Part shown: positions 7,529-15,284 of the stretch, one piece after another
How positions within the stretch are numbered: position 1 is the stretch's first letter
How the letters are laid out: every line of letters starts with the position of its first letter
From: CAZAGT01 sp964484515
GTDB taxonomy: Bacteria; Desulfobacterota; DSM-4660; Desulfatiglandales; HGW-15
Reading direction: 5' to 3'
Assembly (NCBI GenBank): GCA_964484515.1
Contig: CAZAGT010000031.1
Span: 1 to 24,332, forward strand
DNA length: 24,332 bases
The notes under the pieces: model-generated
The model's input: the letters and a program-made list of their open reading frames with translations, nothing else
The model's database searches: none
What the model was told of the DNA's origin: nothing
Position numbers and translations under genes: made by a program

Positions 7529-8086
7529 TTAGAACTCCAAGATCTCCTTCTCCTTTTCCGCCGTGGCAGCATCGATCTTCTTGATGAATTCATCCGTGAC
7601 CCCTTGTACCTCGCTTTGAAATCGGTGCAAGTCATCCTCGGAGATCTCCTTGTCGTTCTTGAGCTCCTTCAGCAGCTCATTGGCTTCACGCCTATGATTC
7701 CTGACCGATATCTTGCTCTCTTCGGCCATTTTTCGAGCCAACCTCGCCAGTTCTCGGCGGCGTTCTTCGGTAAGCGGTGGCATGGATATACGAATGATCT
7801 TGCCGTCATTGGCTGGAGTTAACCCCAATTCGGATTTAAGAATGCTCTTTTCGATTTCGCCGATGATGGATTGATCCCAAGGCTTAATGGTCATCAAGCG
7901 GCTCTCCGGCACGGACAAAGAGGCCACTTGGTCGAGCGGCATCTGGGTATCGTAGCAATTCACCTTGATGCCATCTAAGAGCGCAGTGGTGGCACGGCCG
8001 GTCCTGATTCGCATAAACTCGCGCTTGAGGGCGACAAGCGTGTTGTCCATATTGTCACGACAGTCTGCTAAGATCTCATCTTTCAT
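7529..8086 (-). CDS. frr: Ribosome recycling factor
   Basis: With EF-G it splits the post-termination ribosome into subunits. The product is 185 residues, exactly the family length. It shows the domain I helix with the TGRAT loop (RIRTGRATTALLDGIKVNCYDTQMPLDQVASLSVPESR), PWD, LGLTPANDGKIIRISMPPLTEERR, and the long C-terminal helix (KISVRNHRREANELLKELK). The ATG at 8086 overlaps the pyrH stop codon in an ATGA, the classical coupling of pyrH and frr. Confidence 0.97.
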   Translation of the reverse strand: MKDEILADCRDNMDNTLVALKREFMRIRTGRATTALLDGIKVNCYDTQMPLDQVASLSVPESRLMTIKPWDQSIIGEIEKSILKSELGLTPANDGKIIRISMPPLTEERRRELARLARKMAEESKISVRNHRREANELLKELKNDKEISEDDLHRFQSEVQGVTDEFIKKIDAATAEKEKEILEF

Positions 8087-8817
8087 GTCGGCTCTTCTCC
8101 CGAGATAATCGTCCCAACCTCTTCCCCGAGAATCACCCGTTTAATATTTCCCCCTCGCCGGAGATTGAAGACGATGATAGGTAACTCCTGGCCCATCGCC
8201 AAAGAGACGGCTGTCATGTCCATTACCCCAAGCTTCCTTCTCAATACGTCCTGGTATGTCATTCGTTTGAAGGGTTTCGCGGAAGGCGTCACTTCAGGGT
8301 CGGCATCGTAGACACCGTCCACCTTGGTTGCCTTTAGAAGCACTTCTGCACCGGTTTCCATGGCCCTAAGGGTGGCCGCCGTGTCGGTACTGAAGTAGGG
8401 GTTGCCGGTGCCGGCTGCGAAGAGGACGATTCTGTCTCTGCTCAAGTGAGCGAGAGCCCGTCCCCGAATAAAAGGCTCGACGATCCTGTCCATGTTGATG
8501 GCCGACATGACCCGAGTCTCCGATCCCATAGCGTTCAGTGCTTCCGCTAGTGCAATGCCGTTGATGACGGTCGCCAACATCCCCATATGATCTGCCGGGA
8601 CGCGGCTGATCCCGTAGTCAGAGGCGTTAAGCCCGCGAAAAATATTACCGCCACCCACGACGATGGAAAGCTTCACGCCCAGTTGATGGACCTGATGCAC
8701 CTCTGAAGCGACCGTCTCGAGCATCGCGGGATCAATGCCGAAATACATCTTTCCCATCAGGGCCTCACCACTCAATTTGAGCAAGATGCGCCCGTAGCGA
8801 CGTCTCTCATGCACCAT
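8083..8817 (-). CDS. pyrH: UMP kinase (uridylate kinase)
   Basis: It phosphorylates UMP to UDP, the entry to UTP and CTP pools; it is a hexameric amino-acid-kinase-fold enzyme in the cytoplasm. The 244-residue product has ILLKLSGEAL near the N-terminus, VVGGGNIFRG, the UMP-binding DHMGMLATVINGIALAEAL, GTGNPYFSTDTAATLRA, and KATKVDGVYDADP. The frame is open to 8844, but the ATG at 8817 gives the usual length and has a GGTGA just upstream inside the end of tsf, so I chose it; the two genes then overlap by 11 bases. It lies between tsf and frr as in most bacteria. Confidence 0.96.
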   Translation of the reverse strand: MVHERRRYGRILLKLSGEALMGKMYFGIDPAMLETVASEVHQVHQLGVKLSIVVGGGNIFRGLNASDYGISRVPADHMGMLATVINGIALAEALNAMGSETRVMSAINMDRIVEPFIRGRALAHLSRDRIVLFAAGTGNPYFSTDTAATLRAMETGAEVLLKATKVDGVYDADPEVTPSAKPFKRMTYQDVLRRKLGVMDMTAVSLAMGQELPIIVFNLRRGGNIKRVILGEEVGTIISGEEPT

Positions 8818-9412
8818 CGAAATCACCGAGCTGGTAACGTACAAATCGTCGGACGACGATATTCTCCCCCGTCTTGCCCATCATTTCATTGAGCAGATCC
8901 TGAACCGTGATATCCGGATTCTTGACATAGGCGTTTTGAAGCAGACACGCCTCGGCGTAGAATTTCTTCAACTTGCCCGCGACGATCTTTTCGATCACCT
9001 TGTCGGGTTTCCCCGATTCTTTGGCCTGGCTCTCGTAGATCTCGCGCTCCTTGCTGAGGATCTCCGGAGGAATAGCATCCTCGTCGATGGCGATCGGATT
9101 GGTCGCCGCAATATGCATCGCAAGATTCTTGACGAATTCGCCGAACTCTTCCGTCTTGGCAGTGAAGTCCGTTTCACAGTTGACTTCGATCATGACGCCG
9201 ATCTTGCCGCCGGCATGGATGTACGTTCCCACTCGGCCTTCCGAGGTCGTTCGCCCCCCTCTCTTTTGGGCTGTCGCGATCCCCTTCTTGCGCAGGTAAT
9301 CAACCGCTTTGTTGATATCTCCGTTGCTTTCTTTGAGGGCCGTTTTGCAGTCCATGACCCCGGCTCCGGTCTTTTCCCTGAGCTCCTTGACCATTGATGC
9401 TGATATATCCAA
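8807..9412 (-). CDS. tsf: Translation elongation factor Ts
   Basis: EF-Ts is the guanine-nucleotide exchange factor for EF-Tu. The 201-residue product is the short form, lacking the extended coiled-coil region of E. coli EF-Ts. It starts with the UBA-like domain (MVKELREKTGAGVMDCKTALKES) and has the core motif NCETDFTA, with the TDF residues that contact EF-Tu, and ends ENIVVRRFVRYQLG. The start is a TTG at 9412, supported by an excellent GGAGGAG seven bases upstream; an ATG six codons later lacks this spacing. It follows rpsB by one base pair after the stop codon, so the two are cotranslated. Confidence 0.95.
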   Translation of the reverse strand: MDISASMVKELREKTGAGVMDCKTALKESNGDINKAVDYLRKKGIATAQKRGGRTTSEGRVGTYIHAGGKIGVMIEVNCETDFTAKTEEFGEFVKNLAMHIAATNPIAIDEDAIPPEILSKEREIYESQAKESGKPDKVIEKIVAGKLKKFYAEACLLQNAYVKNPDITVQDLLNEMMGKTGENIVVRRFVRYQLGDFDGA

Positions 9413-9413
9413 T

Positions 9414-10265
9414 TTAGGTCTCCTCCACAGCGTCTTCTTGAATTCCGCCTTCTTCTTTCTTGGAAACGATGATTACCTCAGGTCCCTGCTCTTCTCCGGT
9501 TGCATCCGGCGCCGTCTCTTCTGCTGCCGCTTGCTCCGCTTCCCGTGCCCTGTCCGCCTCAGCCTTGAGTCTCTGCTCGGCGAGGTCGTGACCCTCAATG
9601 CAGGCATCGGCTATCTTCGCGCAGAACAGCCTGACGGCCCGAATCGCATCGTCGTTGCCCGGAATGATGTAATCGATGTCGTCGGGCTCACAATTCGAGT
9701 CTGCTATCGCGACCAACGGGATACCGAGTTTCCGGACTTCTTTTGTGGCTACGGCTTCCTTCTTGGGATCGACTATGAACACGGCCCCCGGAAGCTCGTC
9801 CATATCTTTGATTCCACCCAGGTTCTTTTCGAGCTTGAGGAGCTCCTTCTCCATCTTCATGACTTCTTTCTTGGTGTAACGGTTAATTGACCCGTCCCGC
9901 TTCATACTCTCCAACTCTTTGAGGCGCGCAACGCTCTTACGAATGGTTTGAAAATTGGTCAGAGTGCCACCCAACCAGCGATTCACGACATAAAACATGC
10001 CGCACCGTTCGCTCTCTTCGATGATGGAATCGTGGGCCTGTTTCTTGGTGCCGATGAAAAGCACCGAGTACCCTTCGGCCACGGTGCGAACGATGAAATC
10101 GTAGGCCTTGGCAAATAGCTTGACGGTTCGTTGAAGGTCGATGATGTGGATCCCGTTGCGAGAGCCGAAGATATAGGGCTTCATCTTAGGGTTCCATCTT
10201 CTGGTTTGATGGCCGAAATGGACACCGGCTTCAAGCAGTTCCTTCATGTTGATCGATGCTGGCAT
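9414..10265 (-). CDS. rpsB: 30S ribosomal protein S2
   Basis: Protein S2 binds late to the 30S subunit near the head-body junction and is needed for S1 binding. The product opens with MKELLEAGVHFGHQTRRWNPKMKPYIFGSRNGIHIIDL, and continues with FIGTKKQAHDSI, RWLGGTLTNF, PGAVFIVDPKKE and the conserved GIPLVAIADSNCEPDDIDYIIPGNDDAIRA. At 283 residues it is longer than the usual 230-260 because of an acidic, Ala/Glu-rich C-terminal tail from about residue 232. AGGAGG stands five bases before the ATG at 10265. It is the first gene of the minus-strand superoperon; the leader contains a small hairpin at 10284-10305. Confidence 0.96.
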   Translation of the reverse strand: MPASINMKELLEAGVHFGHQTRRWNPKMKPYIFGSRNGIHIIDLQRTVKLFAKAYDFIVRTVAEGYSVLFIGTKKQAHDSIIEESERCGMFYVVNRWLGGTLTNFQTIRKSVARLKELESMKRDGSINRYTKKEVMKMEKELLKLEKNLGGIKDMDELPGAVFIVDPKKEAVATKEVRKLGIPLVAIADSNCEPDDIDYIIPGNDDAIRAVRLFCAKIADACIEGHDLAEQRLKAEADRAREAEQAAAEETAPDATGEEQGPEVIIVSKKEEGGIQEDAVEET

Positions 10266-10595
10266 GAAATCCTCCTGTCACGTGAGGGATCGCAAGACAT
10301 CCCTCCACCACGGTTATTCCTCCGTTCAGAGTCTGCGCCTTTTGCTGCTCTCCTGCGTCACCGCGGTCAACTCCGAACGTGCGAGATGGCCGTCCCCTTT
10401 GTCAGCTTTTTCCTTTTGACTTGGGGAAAAAATGTAATAAAAAGAAATCCGAGAGCGAAAAACGTTAAACAGTGATATTTAGCATTGTCTGATCGGGTTT
10501 TCAAGGAAAAAGTACTCCTGGTGGGCCCTGACGCGTTCAACGCAACAACGTTTCGGGGTGGTCTGCCGCTACCGGTGCAAGGAGGACCACGGGGA
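10266..10595. other. Divergent intergenic region between rpsB and the dGTPase-like gene
   Basis: About 330 bases separate two divergent starts, so promoters for both directions must lie here. The AT-rich core at about 10410-10485 contains TTGACT (10416-10421) on the plus strand, with TAATAA only 13 bases away, which is too short for a standard promoter. I could not identify a convincing minus-strand rpsB promoter by eye. The open frame that continues upstream to a TTG at 10485 has no Shine-Dalgarno sequence and is probably untranslated. Confidence 0.45.
10284..10305 (-). promoter_or_regulatory. Hairpin in the rpsB leader
   Basis: A perfect 7-bp stem (GAGGGAT / ATCCCTC) with an 8-base loop lies about 10 bases upstream of the rpsB Shine-Dalgarno sequence. 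S2 is known to repress its own operon through leader RNA in enterobacteria; whether this hairpin plays such a role here is inference, and no match to the known rpsB leader motif is claimed. Confidence 0.35.
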
Positions 10596-11765
10596 TTGAA
10601 ACGGAGAGCGCATTTGAAACAGCTACGAAAGGAGCTTGATCAGGCAGAGCCCCACCGTCTGTCGGAATGGGCCTTTTTGAGTCGAGACGCGTCGAGACGA
10701 AAAGAAGAGGACCGCATCCTGATGGGTCACAGGCAAAACTTTTCGCTTGACACGGATCGCATTCTGCACTCACTCGCCTATTCCCGTTACATCGACAAAA
10801 CGCAGGTGTTCTACCTGGTGAAGAATGACCATATTACCCATCGAGTCCTCCATGTCCAGTTGGTTTCGAAAATAGCGCGCACGATTGGGCGCCTGTTGAG
10901 ACTTAACGAAGACCTGATCGAGGCGATCGCCCTTGGGCACGATCTCGGGCATACCCCCTTTGGTCACGACGGTGAGGCCTTTTTGTCGGAGCTGTCACGA
11001 GGCCATGGTCTCCCTCATTTCTTACATAATATCCAGGGAGTCAGGTTTTTGGAGAAGATCGAAAGGAAAGGGAAAGGTTGGAATTTAACCCTGCAAGTCC
11101 TAGACGGTATCCTGTGTCACGATGGTGAGATTCACACCGAAGCTCTGAATCCCCGGCGGGAAAAGAGTTTCCGGACGCTCGACCATGAGGTTCAGGCCAA
11201 GGAGCAAGACCCCACGCTGGATATACAGCCGATGACATTGGAGGGTTGCGTCGTAAGAATGGCCGATACGATCAGTTATGTCGGTCGTGATATCGAAGAT
11301 GCGATCAGGTTGGGCCTGATTGTTCGAGACGACTTGCCGGTCGATTGCAAGCGCCTTCTGGGACAGACCAATGGGACGATCGTTTACAGCCTTGTAGAGG
11401 ATCTGGTCGCCAGTAGCTTGGGAAAACCCTTTGTCTGCTTCACAGCTGAGAAGGGGGAAGCCCTGGGTCGGTTAAAGGAATTCAATCAGGAACACATTTA
11501 CCAGAACCTCAAGGTCAAGGAACAGACGCCCAAGGTTAAGTTGATGTTCGAACTGCTATTCGAAACCTACATGCGTGACTTGCAGGAGGGACGGGAAGAC
11601 TCGGATATCTACAGGGAATTCCTTGAAGGCATGTCACCGGATTACACGGGGTCGACGCCGCCCGCCGGCATCGTACGCGACTTCATTGCCGGCATGACCG
11701 ATGAATACTTCCTCGCCCAGTGTCAGAAGCATCTCATACCCCAGCCCCGCATGGCCCCCCTCTGA
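10596..11765 (+). CDS. HD-domain dGTP triphosphohydrolase-like protein
   Basis: It probably hydrolyses dNTPs (typically dGTP) to the deoxynucleoside and triphosphate. HD-superfamily metal ligands are present: HR with H82, then GHDLGHTPFGHDGE with the HD pair at about 115-116 and the following GH, and VVRMADTISYVGRDIEDAIRLG with a late Asp ligand. RQNFSLDTDRILHSLAYSRYIDKTQVF is the conserved N-terminal block of Dgt-like proteins. The frame opens with a TTG at 10485, but the first 37 codons precede family homology and have no Shine-Dalgarno sequence; AAGGAGG at 10579-10585 sits 10 bases before the TTG at 10596, so I chose that start (389 residues). Substrate specificity cannot be read. It stands alone, divergent from rpsB. 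Confidence 0.82.
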   Translation: MKRRAHLKQLRKELDQAEPHRLSEWAFLSRDASRRKEEDRILMGHRQNFSLDTDRILHSLAYSRYIDKTQVFYLVKNDHITHRVLHVQLVSKIARTIGRLLRLNEDLIEAIALGHDLGHTPFGHDGEAFLSELSRGHGLPHFLHNIQGVRFLEKIERKGKGWNLTLQVLDGILCHDGEIHTEALNPRREKSFRTLDHEVQAKEQDPTLDIQPMTLEGCVVRMADTISYVGRDIEDAIRLGLIVRDDLPVDCKRLLGQTNGTIVYSLVEDLVASSLGKPFVCFTAEKGEALGRLKEFNQEHIYQNLKVKEQTPKVKLMFELLFETYMRDLQEGREDSDIYREFLEGMSPDYTGSTPPAGIVRDFIAGMTDEYFLAQCQKHLIPQPRMAPL

Positions 11766-12225
11766 GAGGCAACAGGAAGCCCCCCACCCGTCCCGCTCCG
11801 ATTAAGATTTCCCGCAACCCATTTTGCCTCCAACCTCAACCCTGACGCCTTAAAGTGACATGTCTTATTCCTCTGAATTCGTCGCGCGGAAGAGAGCCGG
11901 ACAGGTATTCTCCGACCGCCTCTTAGAATCACATCCCCTCTCACCTTGAGGTCCATCCCCTTGCTCTCTCCAAGCGCACCGTTGGGGGTAGCGATCGTCT
12001 CCCGAAGGAGGGGGAGGAAACGATTGACAAGCCCAAGCCGCTGAAGTTAGGGATATTGAGGCACGGGAGGTCTTGAAAGTCGCAATCCGTTGCTTCCCGC
12101 AACGAGCAAAAATGTTTCTAGACCCCCTTGAGGATGGTCTCCGAAGGACGCGCAACCGGCAGGGTTCCCGAGGGCCCGTAATGCACTAAGGTTGATAGCC
12201 TTCGCCAGACAGGCGCAGAAGGCAG
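11766..12225. other. Long non-coding gap after the dGTPase-like gene
   Basis: This stretch has no frame that I recognise in either direction; the overlapping short frames have no motifs, no Shine-Dalgarno sequence and irregular composition. A perfect 6-bp hairpin CGTTGC / GCAACG with a 5-base loop is at 12088-12104. No T-rich intrinsic terminator follows the dGTPase-like gene. It must contain the liv operon promoter, or that promoter lies in the adjoining repeat copy. A decayed gene or mobile remnant is possible but unsupported. Confidence 0.4.
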
Positions 12226-12395
12226 ATTGCATCGGAGCTAACCGACTCCGTACGACCGAAAGAGCCCTGTGACCCATTGGCGCCGTTCCCCGCCCCGGAG
12301 CGCCGGGCAAGTGGTTGCCGGCCGTAAGAGATTGTCCTTCCGGGGGGGCACAGCCAGGACTCGGTTGCCGCCGAGGCCCCTGCAAGAGGAATAGG
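12226..12395 (-). repeat. Dispersed intergenic repeat, copy B
   Basis: Read on the minus strand, it shows the same ordered blocks as copies A and C: TTGCAGG, TGTGCCCCCCCGGAAGGA, CTCTTACGGCCGGCAACCAC, TTGCCCGGCGCTC, CGGCGCCAATGGGTCA, GGCTCTTTCGGTCG and AGCTCCGATGCAAT. It is most like copy A in the middle and copy C in the second half. It lies about 45 bases upstream of livG, oriented against it, so it is part of, or next to, the liv operon's upstream region. Confidence 0.68.
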
Positions 12396-12438
12396 CGTGG
12401 CTCGGCGTAGAAGCACGTAGGGAGATCGAGATGAGAGC

Positions 12439-13263
12439 ATGGCGGGAATCAAACAAGAGATAGAACCTGGGGAGACCCTGCTCGAACTTGATGATATTCA
12501 CATGTACTTCGGGAAGATCGCCGCCCTCGTCGGCGTCAGCCTGGATGTGAAGAAGGGGGAGATCCACTCCGTCATTGGTCCCAACGGCGCCGGCAAGACG
12601 GTGATGATGAATTGCATTAATGGCCTCTATCGACCCCAGAGGGGACATATCCGCTTCAGGGGCCGCAGGATTGACAACCTCAAGCCTCACCTACGGGCTG
12701 AACTGGGGATCGCCAGGACCTTTCAAAAGATCGAACTGTTCGGCGGGATGACCGTCTTGGACAATATCCGTCTCGGCCGCCATGTACACCTGAATGCGTC
12801 TGTTTTAAGCGGGGCTCTCTACGTCGGCAAGGCCAAACGGGAAGAGCTGGCAACGAGAAGATTCATTGAGGAGGAGATTATCGACCTCCTTGAAATTGAG
12901 AGTATCCGTGACCACACCGTCCATATGCTGCCCTATGGGTTGCAGAAACGGGTGGAGCTGGGCCGGGCCCTGTCCCTCGACCCGCAGCTGCTGCTCTTGG
13001 ACGAGCCTCTTGCCGGTCTTAATCTGGAAGAGGTCGAAGATATGGCCCGTTTTATCATGGATATCAACGAGGAAGAACGCTGGAAGGTTACGTGCATTCT
13101 GGTAGAACACGATATGGGTGTTGTGATGGACATCTCACATCGTGTCTCAGTCCTGAACTTCGGAAACCGCATCGCCGGCGGTACACCTTGGGAGATACAA
13201 AATGACGACGCCGTTATTAAGGCCTACTTGGGGGAAGAGGAGCTATATGCTACTCGAAAGTAG
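12439..13263 (+). CDS. livG: Branched-chain amino acid-type ABC transporter ATP-binding protein (LivG family)
   Basis: One of the two ATPases of a Liv-type (HAAT) importer; it couples ATP hydrolysis to uptake through the LivH/LivM membrane pair. The 274-residue product has Walker A GPNGAGKT at residues 47-54, a signature region LPYGLQKRVELGRAL (about 164-178), in place of the usual LSYGxQR, Walker B LLLLDEP (184-190), and the switch His in VEHDMG (H224). It is the first gene of an operon that also encodes two acyl-CoA ligases, so the real substrate is probably an organic acid, not an amino acid. The Shine-Dalgarno sequence at the ATG is weak (GAGAGC). Confidence 0.9.
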   Translation: MAGIKQEIEPGETLLELDDIHMYFGKIAALVGVSLDVKKGEIHSVIGPNGAGKTVMMNCINGLYRPQRGHIRFRGRRIDNLKPHLRAELGIARTFQKIELFGGMTVLDNIRLGRHVHLNASVLSGALYVGKAKREELATRRFIEEEIIDLLEIESIRDHTVHMLPYGLQKRVELGRALSLDPQLLLLDEPLAGLNLEEVEDMARFIMDINEEERWKVTCILVEHDMGVVMDISHRVSVLNFGNRIAGGTPWEIQNDDAVIKAYLGEEELYATRK

Positions 13264-13271
13264 GTGAGCGG

Positions 13272-15194
13272 ATGGCTGATGACGCCTTAGAAATCACACG
13301 GGATCTCACGATTCCAAAGCTCTTTCTGCGGCAGGCTAAGCGTTACGGCAGACAGAAAGTGGCCATGCGAGAGAAGGAATTCGGCGTCTGGCGCCCCTAT
13401 AGCTGGCAGGATTATTTCGATAACGTGAAGGCTATCTGTCTGGGTATGATCCGTTTAGGTCTCAAACGGGGCGACAAGGTGGCCATGATGGGGGACAATC
13501 GTCCTGAGGGTCTGTGGGCCGAGATGGGGGCCCTTTGTGCCGGCGGTGTAGGTGTTTGGCTCTTCCAGGACAGCATGTTCGATGAGGTGAAGCACATCGT
13601 CAACCACTCGGATGCCAAGTTCTTCGTGGGCGAGACCCAGGAAGAGGTGGATAAGGCCCTTGCGATCATGGATGATTGTCCCAAGCTTGAGAAAGTCATT
13701 TGGGACGATCCCAAAGGGATGAGGCATTACCGCCAGGGTTGCCTGATTAGTCTCGGGGCATTGCAGGAGTTGGGCAGGGAACTGGAGGCCGAAGCGCCCG
13801 ACCTCTTTGAAGATCTGATTGGGGAAGGGCAGGGTGACGATGTATGTCTCCTTTTTTACACCTCCGGGACCACAACCCTTCCCAAGGGCGCCCTGCTGAG
13901 CCATTGGAACATGTTGACAATGGGTCGCAGTCTCATGGCTGTCGATCCGTGCTTTGATACGGACGATTTCGTTTCATATCTCCCCTTTGCCTGGATTGGC
14001 GAACAGATGATGTCGATCTCGTGCGGTCTTCAGATCGGTTATACAATCAATTTCCCGGAGGAACCCGAAACGGCGCAGCAAAACATCAGAGAGATCGGCC
14101 CGCACGTGATGTTTGCACCCCCAAGGCTTTATGAAGGAATGACGCGCCAGCTCCAGGTGAGATACATCGACTCGGTGTGGTTGAAAAGGAAGATCTATGA
14201 ATTCGCGATCTGGGTGGGTTACAGGGTCGCCGATCTCAAATTTGAGAAGCGGCCCGTTCCATGGTACTGGAGGTGCTTGAACGGGCTGGCCCATGTCCTG
14301 GCACAGAAAAAGCTGAAGGATCATCTGGGTATGTCGCGACTGCGACATGCCTACACAGGCGGGGCGGCCATGGGCCCCGATCATTTTCGTTTCTTCCATG
14401 CGCTTGGCGTGAACCTCAAGCAGATCTACGGCCAGACGGAAATCGCCGGGATCTCGCTGGTTCACCGGGATGGGGACGTCAAGTTCGATACGGTCGGAGA
14501 ACCCATCCCGGATACCGAGATCCGGATTACGGCTGAAGGCGAAATCATCTCGCGAAGTCCCTCCGTGTTTCTAGGCTATCACAAGAACGATGAGGCGACC
14601 CGTAATACGCTTAAGGAAGGGTGGCTTTTTTCGGGTGACCAGGGTTTCATTGCCGAAAATGGGCATCTCGTCGTCTTTGACCGCTCTAAGGATGTCATGA
14701 CATTGAGTGATGGAAGACCTTTTTCACCCCAATACTTGGAGACCAGACTGAAATTCAGCCCCTTCGTCCAGGAGGCCTGGGTCATCGGGGATCAAACCCG
14801 ATACGTGGCCGCCGTGATGTGCATCGATTATGCGGTTGTCGGGAAATGGGCTGATGAGCGGAAGATAAACTACACCAGCTACATGGAACTCTCGCAAAAG
14901 TGCGAGGTCTACGACTTGATTCAAGAGCAGATCGAGGCTGCCAATCGAGATCTTCCAGGACCTGCCAGGATTCGCAAGTTCGTCAATCTCTACAAGGCAT
15001 TTGACGCGGATGATGAGGAATTGACGAGAACCTCCAAACTACGACGCTCCTTCGTGGAGAAAAGATACGAGGCTATTCGAAGCGCGATCTACGACGATAA
15101 GGAGGTCGTTCACATGGATACTACGATCACCTATGAGGACGGCCGCGAGCAGCATATCAAGACGGACCTACGCATCCAGACGGTCGCTTTATGA
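13272..15194 (+). CDS. Long-chain-type AMP-dependent acyl-CoA synthetase
   Basis: It activates a carboxylic acid with ATP via an acyl-adenylate to the CoA thioester, probably a fatty acid in the cytoplasm or at the membrane. The 640-residue length matches FadD15-like long-chain synthetases. Visible motifs: adenylation P-loop FYTSGTTTLPKGALLSH (about 195-211), YLPFAWIGEQ, TGGAAMGPDHFRFFHALG, KQIYGQTE, EGWLFSGDQG, and DRSKDVMTLSDGRPFSPQYLE; the C-terminal KLRRSFVEKRYE gives a candidate for the catalytic lysine. It starts eight bases after livG and precedes livH, so it is embedded in the transporter operon; an importer coupled to CoA activation (vectorial trapping) is a reasonable inference. The exact substrate cannot be read. 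Confidence 0.88.
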   Translation: MADDALEITRDLTIPKLFLRQAKRYGRQKVAMREKEFGVWRPYSWQDYFDNVKAICLGMIRLGLKRGDKVAMMGDNRPEGLWAEMGALCAGGVGVWLFQDSMFDEVKHIVNHSDAKFFVGETQEEVDKALAIMDDCPKLEKVIWDDPKGMRHYRQGCLISLGALQELGRELEAEAPDLFEDLIGEGQGDDVCLLFYTSGTTTLPKGALLSHWNMLTMGRSLMAVDPCFDTDDFVSYLPFAWIGEQMMSISCGLQIGYTINFPEEPETAQQNIREIGPHVMFAPPRLYEGMTRQLQVRYIDSVWLKRKIYEFAIWVGYRVADLKFEKRPVPWYWRCLNGLAHVLAQKKLKDHLGMSRLRHAYTGGAAMGPDHFRFFHALGVNLKQIYGQTEIAGISLVHRDGDVKFDTVGEPIPDTEIRITAEGEIISRSPSVFLGYHKNDEATRNTLKEGWLFSGDQGFIAENGHLVVFDRSKDVMTLSDGRPFSPQYLETRLKFSPFVQEAWVIGDQTRYVAAVMCIDYAVVGKWADERKINYTSYMELSQKCEVYDLIQEQIEAANRDLPGPARIRKFVNLYKAFDADDEELTRTSKLRRSFVEKRYEAIRSAIYDDKEVVHMDTTITYEDGREQHIKTDLRIQTVAL

Positions 15195-15222
15195 TCTGAG
15201 CCCGACCGGCGTTCCCATTGGG

Positions 15223-15243
15223 GAAGCTCAAGCCCTGAGCTTC
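15223..15243 (+). other. Hairpin between the acyl-CoA synthetase gene and livH
   Basis: A perfect 8-bp stem (GAAGCTCA / TGAGCTTC) with a 5-base loop lies in the 90-base gap. There is no T-run after it, so it is not a good intrinsic terminator; it may stabilise or process the operon mRNA. Confidence 0.5.
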
Positions 15244-15284
15244 AAACGAGAGTTATTTCCTATCAGCCAGTGTGGAGGTTGCCC

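Noticed and set aside
10416..10440. TTGACT and TAATAA as a plus-strand promoter for the dGTPase-like gene
   Set aside because: The spacer is only 13 bases, outside the workable range for sigma-70 promoters.
10485..10595. N-terminal extension of the dGTPase-like gene from a TTG at 10485
   Set aside because: No Shine-Dalgarno sequence there, and the 37 extra residues precede family homology; AAGGAGG at 10579-10585 supports the TTG at 10596.
12024..12052. TTGACA hexamer as a liv operon promoter
   Set aside because: The hexamer 17 bases away is TTAGGG and the nearest better one (GATATT) is 22 bases away, so no standard promoter forms.
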